Below are positions 1 through 5,879 of a stretch of DNA of 9,713 bases, one piece after another. The stretch is from Thermoplasmata archaeon. GTDB taxonomy: Archaea > Thermoplasmatota > Thermoplasmata > Thermoplasmatales > GCA-001856825. Below the pieces are notes generated by a model. That model made no database searches, was not told where the DNA came from, and saw only the letters and a program-made list of their open reading frames with translations. Made by a program: the position numbers and the translations under genes. Position 1 is the stretch's first letter. Each line of letters starts with the position of its first letter. Where the stretch lies: NCBI GenBank assembly GCA_021792355.1, contig JAJYUV010000034.1, positions 1 through 9,713 on the forward strand, read 5' to 3'.

Positions 1-92
1 AGATATACCTACATCCGAAGCAGGAAGATGCAATAAACAGGACGAGGAGGGTGCGTTTTTTTGAGGTTCAGGATGGACTGGAAATGACCCTA
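1..92. other. Left edge, no supported gene
   Basis: No gene is supported here. A run of seven T at 56-62 on the plus strand could be the terminator of a plus-strand gene lying left of the window. One plus frame stays open from base 1 to a TAA at 34-36 and could be the last 11 codons of such a gene, but nothing identifies it. Confidence 0.3.
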
Positions 93-165
93 CGCCCCGA
101 ACGGGATTTGAACCCGTGTCCCGAGCTCGACAGACTCGGATGATAGGCCACTACACTATCGGGGC
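93..165 (-). tRNA. tRNA-Asp (anticodon GTC)
   Basis: The minus strand folds into a 73-nt cloverleaf. The acceptor is a 7-bp helix (GCCCCGA with TCGGGGC) with discriminator G. The anticodon arm has stem CGAGT/GCTCG, closed by a T-G wobble, and loop CTGTCGA, placing GTC at positions 34-36. The variable loop is 4 nt. The T arm has a 5-bp stem (ACGGG/CCCGT) around TTCAAAT. The start GCCCCGATAGTGTAGTGG is typical of archaeal Asp tRNAs. The 3' CCA is not encoded, since the next bases are TA, so it must be added by a CCA-adding enzyme. No intron is seen. The TATA-like box at 186-194 is correctly placed for transcription starting at or next to base 165. It decodes GAC and GAT codons. Confidence 0.96.
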
Positions 166-185
166 TTCTCGTCGTATTGACTGAG

Positions 186-194
186 TTTATTTAA
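186..194 (-). promoter_or_regulatory. TATA box (box A) of tRNA-Asp
   Basis: The minus strand reads TTAAATAAA, centred about 25 bases before the tRNA 5' end, the usual archaeal spacing. The element overlaps the TAA stop codon (187-189) of the neighbouring SRPBCC-like gene, so the tRNA promoter is embedded in the end of that gene. Confidence 0.6.
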
Positions 195-594
195 TTTTTT
201 CTTGTGGATGGCCACTCGGGAACAATCTATAGAGCGCATTTACTTCTCCTTCAAGTATATGCGCTACGGCGAATCGCGTGAACGGATACCATAACCCTCT
301 CATCTTGACGTCCATCCTTATCATTATTTTGTCTTGAAGAACTTGAAATATCTGATAGCCTTTAAGAGGACCGTCTCCGTACTTAATCATCATTGATAGA
401 TCCTCTTTTCTTCTTCCTATCCATTCGATTTGTTTCTTGTTCCTAAATGCAAGTATAGATTCCCTATTGTTTTGATCAATCTTCTTGATCTCTAGATGCC
501 CCCTCCATATCTCCGTATCATCTATGCTTTCAATCAGTTTCTGGAAAGCATCTTCCGGTGCCTCGGTCAGAGGGTACTCGTAGTAGAACCGCAC
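187..594 (-). CDS. SRPBCC (START/polyketide cyclase-like) small protein
   Basis: This 135-residue soluble protein has no signal peptide or membrane segment. The order of elements suits the SRPBCC helix-grip fold: an N-terminal strand (residues 2-8), a helix with the family-like EAPEDAFQKL start (11-22), several beta strands (about 31-98, including GDGPLKGYQIFQV at 73-85), then a long C-terminal helix (about 104-124). SRPBCC proteins bind hydrophobic ligands in a cavity, but no catalytic residues are recognisable, so neither ligand nor reaction can be given. The start is GTG at 594. An in-frame TGA lies 18 bases upstream, and a TATA box is centred 24-25 bases before the GTG, which fits a leaderless mRNA. 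A highly divergent unrelated fold is possible. The gene is confident, the family moderately so. Confidence 0.7.
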   Translation of the reverse strand: MRFYYEYPLTEAPEDAFQKLIESIDDTEIWRGHLEIKKIDQNNRESILAFRNKKQIEWIGRRKEDLSMMIKYGDGPLKGYQIFQVLQDKIMIRMDVKMRGLWYPFTRFAVAHILEGEVNALYRLFPSGHPQEKIK

Positions 595-614
595 AGAATC
601 GAATTGGAATCACA

Positions 615-622
615 GATATAAC
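615..622 (-). promoter_or_regulatory. TATA box of the SRPBCC-like gene
   Basis: The minus strand reads GTTATATC, centred 24-25 bases upstream of the GTG start at 594. Archaeal transcription starts about 25 bases after the TATA box, so the predicted mRNA begins at or next to the start codon. No Shine-Dalgarno sequence is present, consistent with leaderless translation. Confidence 0.55.
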
Positions 623-1016
623 ATTTTGAATGGATCAATTAATTCTACCGTTAGACCGTTTGCTGTCACGGTCAATTAATGATAGAATTCACTGGATTAC
701 CTGATGAAAAATCCGTTACAATTGCAAAAGGAACCTCTTGTAAGTAAAAGCCTTTGGATGGCATAAGGATGCAGAGGGCGAACTATGAAAAATATTTGTC
801 TTGTCTTTTCAAGGCAACGTATTGGTCTTACTTTATCCTTTACTCAGAAAAGATCTACTGACATTCTTACTCTCAGGGCCTTTGATAGTCATCCCCCCTT
901 AAACGTTCTACGGTCCGAAGTCGATCCCGTTCCCGTTTAATTCTGTAGCGTATTACTCTTAATTCTCAATTAGACTTCGTAGATCTGACTATCGTTTAAC
1001 TGTCGATGCCGGCCCC
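623..1016. other. Gene-poor intergenic region with short inverted repeats
   Basis: About 390 bases have no convincing coding sequence. A 6-bp stem (GACCGT 654-659 with ACGGTC 668-673) has an 8-nt loop. The 9-base word TCAATTAAT occurs at 635-643 and 672-680. Three 7-base inverted pairs cluster at 884-993: GATAGTC/GACTATC (884-890, 987-993), TTAAACG/CGTTTAA (899-905, 934-940) and CGAAGTC/GACTTCG (916-922, 973-979). A 51-codon open frame (785-940) has no recognisable features. The stretch could hold a small structured RNA or regulatory DNA. I do not recognise 5S, SRP, RNase P or a C/D-box RNA in it. Confidence 0.4.
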
Positions 1017-1017
1017 C

Positions 1018-1026
1018 TTTTATAAT
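1018..1026 (+). promoter_or_regulatory. Candidate TATA box of the aldo/keto reductase gene
   Basis: TTTTATAAT lies about 60 bases before the ATG at 1083. Transcription would start near 1048, giving a leader of about 35 bases. The preceding CCCCC is not a typical purine-rich BRE. The same bases read ATTATAAAA on the minus strand, so the direction is not certain. Confidence 0.4.
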
Positions 1027-1082
1027 GAGACTTATCTTTTGGAGAGCCATAAAGGATTAAAAGACATTTCAGATACGGATCG

Positions 1083-2066
1083 ATGCCCAGTCTATTCGAT
1101 GGAAGTTCAGTGAGCAAGATAGGACTAGGTACCTGGCAGCTTGGAATGAAAGGCTGGGGACCTGGTTACGAAGAAAAAGAGCTTATTGAAGCTCTAAGAT
1201 TTGGAATAGAAAGTGGGCTGAACTTTATCGATACTGCAGAGATCTACGGAATGGGGAGGTCAGAGAAACTTGTAGGGGAAGCGGTCGGAATATTTGATAG
1301 GAAGAGGTTCTTTATTGCAACCAAACTTGCTGGTTTCAATGCAAACGCCAGAAGGGTAAAGAAGAGCCTGTCAAACAGTCTGGAAAGATTGAAATTGGAT
1401 TATATTGATTTATACCAAGTACACTGGGAACCCAGCATCTACACGAGTATCCCAGAACTGTTCAAGGAATTGGAGAGAGCAGTAAAAGAGGGTTTGATTG
1501 GCCACATAGGAGTATCAAATTTTTCAGTCAAGAGCCTGCAAAAGGCTAACGATTCGATGAAAGAACAAAGGGTAGAAAGCAATCAGATCAAGTTCAACGT
1601 TGTAGAGAGGCCCAGTCCATCCATCATAGAGTTCATGAAGCAAAACAATATCAAACTTATTGCTTGGAGCCCGCTTGCACAGGGTTTTCTGTCTGGAAAA
1701 TATTCTTCAACCAACAGACCCACAGGAGGAGTGAGGAAGATCAACAAACTATTTTCGCCCTCTTATCTACAAAAATTCAATGGCTTGTTGTCAGAATTTC
1801 AACGCATATCTAGTGGAAGAGGAGTGGGTATAATACCAGTAGTTCTGGCCTATGAGAAACATCTTGGTGTTTTACCGATACCTGGTTTCAGGAACTCTAA
1901 ACAGGTAAGTGACATTGTTTCTGCAAACTCACTGAATCTCACCCAGCAAGAAATAAATTCGATAGAAACCGCTTTAAGGGAAGCGGGTACGCTGGTCACG
2001 TCTACTGGGTTTTATCCCAAGTTACTTCCTAACTTCATTGCAAGGCTTGGATTCTTGTTCATTTGA
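1083..2066 (+). CDS. Aldo/keto reductase family oxidoreductase
   Basis: This 327-residue cytosolic TIM-barrel oxidoreductase should reduce aldehydes or ketones, or act in reverse, with NAD(P)H. The full catalytic tetrad is visible: Asp50 and Tyr55 in FIDTAEIYG, Lys81 in ATKLAG and His114 in YQVHWE. The opening GLGTWQLG (15-22), IGHIGVSNFS (139-148), IAWSPLAQGFLSGKY (193-207) and the cofactor-binding segment PGFRNSKQVSDI (267-278) are all family hallmarks in the right order. Length is normal. The C-terminal 20 residues are hydrophobic and less typical. The ATG at 1083 fits the N-terminal alignment, though no Shine-Dalgarno sequence is evident. The gene is separated from the HMG-CoA synthase operon by its own intergenic promoter, so joint regulation is not implied. 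The substrate cannot be told from sequence. Confidence 0.93.
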   Translation: MPSLFDGSSVSKIGLGTWQLGMKGWGPGYEEKELIEALRFGIESGLNFIDTAEIYGMGRSEKLVGEAVGIFDRKRFFIATKLAGFNANARRVKKSLSNSLERLKLDYIDLYQVHWEPSIYTSIPELFKELERAVKEGLIGHIGVSNFSVKSLQKANDSMKEQRVESNQIKFNVVERPSPSIIEFMKQNNIKLIAWSPLAQGFLSGKYSSTNRPTGGVRKINKLFSPSYLQKFNGLLSEFQRISSGRGVGIIPVVLAYEKHLGVLPIPGFRNSKQVSDIVSANSLNLTQQEINSIETALREAGTLVTSTGFYPKLLPNFIARLGFLFI

Positions 2067-2070
2067 TATA

Positions 2071-2080
2071 GACAATTGTC
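2071..2080. promoter_or_regulatory. 10-bp palindrome upstream of the mevalonate operon
   Basis: GACAATTGTC is a perfect palindrome ending 22 bases before the HMG-CoA synthase TATA box, a place where an archaeal activator could bind. It is followed closely by two shorter palindromes, ATCATGAT (2083-2090) and GATATC (2088-2093). Palindromes of this length also occur by chance, so the regulatory role is only a suggestion. Confidence 0.25.
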
Positions 2081-2102
2081 GAATCATGATATCGGCAAAG
2101 GC

Positions 2103-2110
2103 TAAATATC
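2103..2110 (+). promoter_or_regulatory. TATA box of the HMG-CoA synthase operon
   Basis: TAAATATC is centred about 28 bases upstream of the ATG at 2135, so the predicted transcript starts at or next to that ATG. This leaderless geometry supports 2135, rather than the in-frame GTG at 2123, as the start of HMG-CoA synthase. Confidence 0.6.
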
Positions 2111-2134
2111 TGATGAAATTGAGTGCTGATTGTA

Positions 2135-3181
2135 ATGAGTTCGATTGTATCCTACGGATCATACATCCCTAGGTTCCGAATTAAGGCAGAGGAGATTGCC
2201 AAGGAATGGGGTGAGGACCCTGAGAATATAAAGAGCGGTCTCTTCATTCATAGCAAGTCGGTTCCGGGGCCGGACGAGGATGTGTTGACAATTTCTGCGG
2301 AGGCAGCGAAAAATGCACTGAGGAGATCTGATCTAAATAAGCAGAAAATAGGGGCGATTTACGTTGGTTCAGAAAGCCATCCCTATGCGGTCAAACCAAC
2401 ATCGTCAATTCTGGTTGAAGCACTTGGTCTTCCATACGACATTCATTCTGCTGATTACGAGTTCGCTTGCAAGGCGGGAACTGCTGCTATGCAGAACGTA
2501 ATGGCAATGGTAGACAGCGGACAGATTGAGAACGGCATTGCCATAGGCGCGGACACATCTCAAGGTGCTCCTGGAGATGCCCTTGAATATTCTGCATCTG
2601 CTGGAGGGACCGCTTTCGTAATCGGCAAGAAAGGTTTCGCAGACTTCAATGCTACTCTCTCGTTCACCACTGATACTCCCGACTTCTGGAGGAGAGAGGG
2701 GGAAAAATATCCAAGCCACGGAGGAAGATTTACAGGTGAGCCGGCTTACTTTAAGCACGTACTTACCGGCGCCAAGAAGATGATGGAAAGGCAATCGACG
2801 AAACCTGAAGACTACGATTATGCAGTTTTCCATCAACCAAACGGCAAATTTCCCACAAGAGCTGCTAAAATGTTGGGTTTCAAGGACGAACAGGTAAAGG
2901 ATGGTCTTCTTACCCCGTACATTGGCAATACTTACTCCAGTTCAATGATTATAGGCCTGTCAGCAATTCTGGATAAGGCCGAAAGTGGAGACAGGATTCT
3001 AGGTGTCGCGTTCGGCAGCGGAGCGGGTTCTGACGTATTCGATTTAACAGTGAACGATAGAGTGAAATCCATAAAGAGACAGAATGCGCCTGGAGTAATA
3101 GAGCAAGTGAACCGTCCGATCTGGATAGACTATGCAACCTACGTGAAGTACAGGGGCAAGATAATTATGAGGGGGGCGTGA
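2135..3181 (+). CDS. Hydroxymethylglutaryl-CoA synthase (archaeal type)
   Basis: The enzyme condenses acetyl-CoA with acetoacetyl-CoA to give HMG-CoA, the second step of the mevalonate pathway to archaeal isoprenoid lipids. The product of 348 residues has the usual length of the archaeal family. It opens with [14 protein letters not shown], the family N-terminus. The catalytic set is intact: Glu80 in [11 protein letters not shown], the acylated Cys112 in [11 protein letters not shown] and His233 in [16 protein letters not shown] (264-270) and [10 protein letters not shown] (293-302) are further thiolase-fold signatures. I chose the ATG at 2135 over an in-frame GTG four codons upstream, because the family starts here and a TATA box lies about 28 bases before it. 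It is the first gene of an operon whose thiolase and DUF35 products are known complex partners in methanogens. The stop TGA is followed after 4 bases by the thiolase ATG. Confidence 0.96.
   Translation: MSSIVSYGSYIPRFRIKAEEIAKEWGEDPENIKSGLFIHSKSVPGPDEDVLTISAEAAKNALRRSDLNKQKIGAIYVGSESHPYAVKPTSSILVEALGLPYDIHSADYEFACKAGTAAMQNVMAMVDSGQIENGIAIGADTSQGAPGDALEYSASAGGTAFVIGKKGFADFNATLSFTTDTPDFWRREGEKYPSHGGRFTGEPAYFKHVLTGAKKMMERQSTKPEDYDYAVFHQPNGKFPTRAAKMLGFKDEQVKDGLLTPYIGNTYSSSMIIGLSAILDKAESGDRILGVAFGSGAGSDVFDLTVNDRVKSIKRQNAPGVIEQVNRPIWIDYATYVKYRGKIIMRGA
3169..3176 (+). promoter_or_regulatory. Strong ribosome binding site of the thiolase-family gene
   Basis: GAGGGGGG lies inside the last codons of HMG-CoA synthase, 9 bases before the ATG at 3186. 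It fixes the start of the thiolase gene and indicates translation from a joint mRNA. Confidence 0.7.
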
Positions 3182-3185
3182 GCTA

Positions 3186-4343
3186 ATGAGAGACGTTTTC
3201 ATCATTGGGATAGGAACGACTAGATTTGGAGAACTCTGGGATTCCAGTTTGCGTGAACTTGCTTCGGAGGCAGGTCTTAAGGCAATAATGGACGCAGGTA
3301 TCTACGCTGAAGATGTGAATGCTCTATATGGGGCCAACACCAGCGGAGGACAGTTTGTCGATCAGGAGCAGATTGCTGCCCTGATAGCTGATTATTCTGG
3401 GATAACCGAGTTGAATATCCCATCAATCAGGATAGAGGCAGGTTCTGCTAGCGGGGGAGCTGCACTAATGCAGGCATTTCTTGCCGTGAGATCCGGTCAG
3501 TATGACACAGTAGTCGTCGGAGGGGTGGAAAAGATGACGGATGTTCCGTCCGAAGTCGCAACGGAAATAATTGGAGGATCTCTAGACGCGGAGTGGGAGA
3601 CGTTCTTCGGCGCTACAGAATGCTCAATCGCAGCTATGATTGCAAGAAGACACGAATACGACGGTTTCGCAAAAAGGGAAAATTATGCAGCATTCCCGGT
3701 GATTTCCCACAAACACGGTTCGATGAATGACACCTCACATTTCAGGAACGCAATAAAATTGGAGGACGTAATTAATGCATCTCCAGTGGCCGAGCCACTG
3801 ACAGTTTTCGACAATGCACCTATTAGTGATGGAGCGTCCGCTCTGGTCATTTCAGCTGATCACAAGAAGATAAAGGCTGCACCCCATCCAATAAGAATCA
3901 AATCCAGTTCTGCCGCAAACGATTTTCTTTCAGTTCACGACAGAAAGAAGATTGATTCTTTCGGGGCGGTAAAGCATAGCACAAAATCTGCCCTGGAACT
4001 GGCAGGACTCGATATCGGAAAGATAGACGCGTTTGAAATCCACGACTCCTACAGTATAGCTGCTCTCATTCAGATGGAGGAGATTCTGGGAAAGGAGGCA
4101 GTGAAGATGACTGAGGGAAATGATTTCTATTACAACTCCTCGAAACCTGTGAATGTGTCAGGCGGTCTGAAAGCTCATGGGAATCCATTAGGAACCAGTG
4201 GGCTTTATCAGGCTGTTGAGGCAACATTACAACTTCGAGGAAAGGCTGGTCAGAGGCAGTTGAAAGATCCGAGGAATTATCTCATCCACAATATGGGAGG
4301 TCTTGGAACGACTTCAGTTTCCACCATCATAGGAGTTGATTGA
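3186..4343 (+). CDS. Thiolase-family protein of the HMG-CoA synthase complex, catalytic residues replaced
   Basis: By position and overall sequence (RDVFIIGIGTTRFGELWD at the start, VVVGGVEKMTDV 109-120, SPVAEPL 199-205) this 385-residue protein belongs to the archaeal acetyl-CoA acetyltransferase family, which joins two acetyl-CoA into acetoacetyl-CoA for the neighbouring synthase. The catalytic residues differ. The nucleophile motif EAACASG reads EAGSASG, with Ser87 for Cys. The GH[PA]xGATG motif reads GNPLGTSG, with Asn333 for His and a His at 331. The HDCF motif reads HDSY, with Ser288 and His286 kept. The only Cys is Cys146, outside these motifs. There is no frameshift or truncation, so the gene is kept intact. 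It may be a weak enzyme, a structural partner that channels substrate, or an enzyme with other chemistry, such as the Cys-less DUF35-partnered aldolases. It sits between HMG-CoA synthase and DUF35 with short gaps and a strong ribosome binding site. Confidence 0.9.
   Translation: MRDVFIIGIGTTRFGELWDSSLRELASEAGLKAIMDAGIYAEDVNALYGANTSGGQFVDQEQIAALIADYSGITELNIPSIRIEAGSASGGAALMQAFLAVRSGQYDTVVVGGVEKMTDVPSEVATEIIGGSLDAEWETFFGATECSIAAMIARRHEYDGFAKRENYAAFPVISHKHGSMNDTSHFRNAIKLEDVINASPVAEPLTVFDNAPISDGASALVISADHKKIKAAPHPIRIKSSSAANDFLSVHDRKKIDSFGAVKHSTKSALELAGLDIGKIDAFEIHDSYSIAALIQMEEILGKEAVKMTEGNDFYYNSSKPVNVSGGLKAHGNPLGTSGLYQAVEATLQLRGKAGQRQLKDPRNYLIHNMGGLGTTSVSTIIGVD
4331..4335 (+). promoter_or_regulatory. 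Ribosome binding site of the DUF35 gene
   Basis: AGGAG lies within the last codons of the thiolase gene, 9 bases before the ATG at 4345. An in-frame TTG at 4336 would touch this site directly and so is not usable, which settles the start at 4345. Confidence 0.65.
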
Positions 4344-4344
4344 A

Positions 4345-4749
4345 ATGAGTGAGGTACCTAGATTCTGGAGAGAGTCAAGGCACAGGTACAGATTGGTAGG
4401 GACGAGATGCCTGAACTGCAACACCCTCTACTTCCCACCTAGGGTAATCTGTCCTTCCTGCAGAAGGGAATCTGTCGGAAAGATGCAGGAAGAAGAAATG
4501 TCTGGAGCTGGGGAGGTATTTTCATTCACCGTGGTTCATGACGGTCTGGAACAGTTCAAGATGCAGATACCCTACGTAATGGCCCTGATAAAGATGAAGG
4601 AAGGACCTTTTGTGACAGGACAAATCGTAGATTGCTCGCCTGAAGAGGTCAAGATAGGAACGAAAGTCACTGCCACTCTGAGGAAGGTCAGGTCAGAAGG
4701 GAAAGAGGGAATAATTCAGTACGGTTACAAATTCACCGTCGTTCCATAG
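4345..4749 (+). CDS. DUF35 OB-fold zinc-ribbon protein, acyl-CoA binding partner
   Basis: This 134-residue protein starts with a helix containing PRFWRESRHRYRLVG, the usual DUF35 opening. A rubredoxin-like zinc ribbon follows, with Cys22-x2-Cys25 and Cys36-x2-Cys39, then an OB-fold domain (about 50-134) with GAGEVFSFTVVH, PYVMALIKMKEGPFVTGQI and a final strand YGYKFTVVP. In methanogens the homologous protein bridges thiolase and HMG-CoA synthase and provides a shared CoA-binding site, so the acetoacetyl-CoA intermediate passes on without release. The same task is inferred here from gene order and complete motifs. The ATG follows the thiolase stop codon by one base, suggesting translational coupling. 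DUF35 proteins also pair with aldolase-type thiolase homologues in steroid degradation, which is relevant given the unusual thiolase next to it. Confidence 0.93.
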   Translation: MSEVPRFWRESRHRYRLVGTRCLNCNTLYFPPRVICPSCRRESVGKMQEEEMSGAGEVFSFTVVHDGLEQFKMQIPYVMALIKMKEGPFVTGQIVDCSPEEVKIGTKVTATLRKVRSEGKEGIIQYGYKFTVVP

Positions 4750-4825
4750 AACTGATCAAAGGCAGTCAACTAATACGACTGGATCTTCCTGACTCAGCCA
4801 GAGGCTAACCCAAAAGCTAGGGGCT

Positions 4826-5641
4826 TCAGGGCTTTACTGTAACGATTTCAACGTAGAAGTAAAGGACCTTTCCGGCAAGATAGGAATTTCCATTCAGGTA
4901 ATAGTAGCCATCAGAAACGCCGCTAACGTAAGAGCTATTTGATAGTATCGTGCCATTAACAACTATGGTGGTGAAGCTAATAGTGCTGCTGTTTCCGACG
5001 CCTGTAATGTCATTCGCTACGATGCTGAATCCTTTTACTGATGAATAGGGGAAATATTGTCCTTGGACAACTGGCTCATTCTCTATCTCGGCATACCATC
5101 CATTGTAACTCAGGACGTAGACGTTCCAGCCATATGTGGGGCTCTTGAGAGTTTGCCCCTGTACAGGATATACCCCGAATTCGGCCTTGAATGTTGTGTT
5201 GTTAAATAACTGATATGTCGGTACGGTTCCGTTTATTGCATGTTTGGTTATCTTGCTAGTATTCTCTAACCCGTAACCTTGGGATGGCAGTACCGTGATG
5301 AATCCAGATTCCCCCTTCGCCATTCCTATTAGACCATTGTCAAATCCCTTAATCATAGACCCTGATCCCACGGTGTCATTGAGAACGGTGAATGGTGGAT
5401 GGTAGGTAAAGTCTGGCGCTTTTGGATAAGACACGTTGTTGTTTGCTATGCTGGCCATGTTCGTGTCAAAGACAAGCGGATTTCCGTCAATAGTTATATA
5501 CCCGTAATACCAGAGCGTAACGTTGTCTCCCTGTTTTATAATTGTGAGTTTCGGTTGCATGTAACTGTACGCTCCATATGAAGCCACTGGAACTATTATA
5601 ACCAGTGCAATCAATAGTATTATCAAGGTCTTGAACTGCAT
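4826..5641 (-). CDS. Membrane-anchored SlyD/FKBP-type peptidyl-prolyl cis-trans isomerase
   Basis: This 271-residue prolyl isomerase is tethered outside the cytoplasm. Residues 5-24 form one hydrophobic segment (signal anchor) after a short N-terminus with one Lys. The FKBP core begins at GDNVTLWYYGYI (38-49), with VFDTN (57-61) carrying the active-site Asp59, MIKGFDNGLIGMAKGE (96-111) and LPSQGYG (118-124). A long insert follows, and the end NGNSYLAGKVLYFYVEIV (250-267) matches the NHPLAGKTL...VEV ending of SlyD-type FKBPs, so the insert corresponds to the flap (IF) chaperone domain, here enlarged. Ten N-x-S/T sequons are spread over the domain, fitting an N-glycosylated surface protein in an acidophile. 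It would help secreted proteins fold. A TATA box centred 26 bases before the ATG predicts a leaderless mRNA. It faces the mevalonate operon tail to tail and is unlikely to be linked to it functionally. Confidence 0.88.
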   Translation of the reverse strand: MQFKTLIILLIALVIIVPVASYGAYSYMQPKLTIIKQGDNVTLWYYGYITIDGNPLVFDTNMASIANNNVSYPKAPDFTYHPPFTVLNDTVGSGSMIKGFDNGLIGMAKGESGFITVLPSQGYGLENTSKITKHAINGTVPTYQLFNNTTFKAEFGVYPVQGQTLKSPTYGWNVYVLSYNGWYAEIENEPVVQGQYFPYSSVKGFSIVANDITGVGNSSTISFTTIVVNGTILSNSSYVSGVSDGYYYLNGNSYLAGKVLYFYVEIVTVKP

Positions 5642-5662
5642 TTACTCTGCAACAATATCGGA

Positions 5663-5671
5663 GATAAATAA
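5663..5671 (-). promoter_or_regulatory. TATA box of the FKBP gene
   Basis: The minus strand reads TTATTTATC, centred 26 bases upstream of the ATG at 5641. No Shine-Dalgarno sequence precedes the ATG. The geometry predicts a leaderless transcript. Confidence 0.65.
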
Positions 5672-5761
5672 CTACTCATTTTCCTTGATCGTCCAGCATC
5701 CCAATTCAACAGACTTCTGAATTTTGTTATGCCTGTTAGAACTGCGCCTTTAGTTCATATG

Positions 5762-5810
5762 GACTATAAATTAGTCTGTTCTATATTTATAATAGAATTA
5801 ATTTTAGAAC
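5762..5810. promoter_or_regulatory. AT-rich inverted repeats in a divergent promoter region
   Basis: Three symmetric elements are packed together: GACTA/TAGTC (5762-5766, 5772-5776), TTCTAT/ATAGAA (5779-5784, 5792-5797) and GTTCTA/TAGAAC (5778-5783, 5805-5810). The word ATAGAATTA at 5792-5800 recurs at 5875-5883 in the promoter of the downstream gene. They lie between divergent FKBP and PNPOx genes and may be operators, but AT-rich DNA gives such matches easily. Confidence 0.25.
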
Positions 5811-5870
5811 TGGTAACCTATTTATTCTCTAATCAATTTTAGTTGCATGCAATATTTAGTTCCTTTTTCA

Positions 5871-5879
5871 GTTTATAGA
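5871..5879 (+). promoter_or_regulatory. Candidate TATA box of the PNPOx-like gene
   Basis: GTTTATAGA predicts a start near 5901, which leaves a leader of about 23 bases containing the GAGGTG ribosome binding site (5909-5914 region). A perfect palindrome CAAATATTTG (5884-5893) lies between TATA box and predicted transcription start, where a bound repressor could block the polymerase. Confidence 0.4.

Noticed and set aside
3..143. Open frame running from the left edge into the tRNA region
   Set aside because: It reads through the antisense of the tRNA gene and has no family features.
701..707. CTGATGA resembling box C of a C/D-box sRNA
   Set aside because: The leading purine is missing, and no matching D or D' box (CTGA) occurs at the right distance.
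785..940. 51-codon open frame with ATG and a GAGGG six bases upstream
   Set aside because: The sequence has no recognisable domain, an unconvincing composition and no neighbour on the same transcript. Frames of this length are common by chance.
595..1082. 5S rRNA, SRP RNA or RNase P RNA in the gap
   Set aside because: None of the conserved core motifs of these RNAs could be found on either strand.
2123..2134. GTG start adding four residues to HMG-CoA synthase
   Set aside because: The TATA box would be only about 16 bases upstream, and family homology begins at the ATG at 2135.
2405..2836. 143-codon open frame on the minus strand within HMG-CoA synthase
   Set aside because: It lies opposite a conserved gene with full catalytic motifs, and its translation resembles no protein family.
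4336..4344. TTG start overlapping the thiolase gene for DUF35
   Set aside because: It directly touches the AGGAG ribosome binding site, which is well spaced only for the ATG at 4345.
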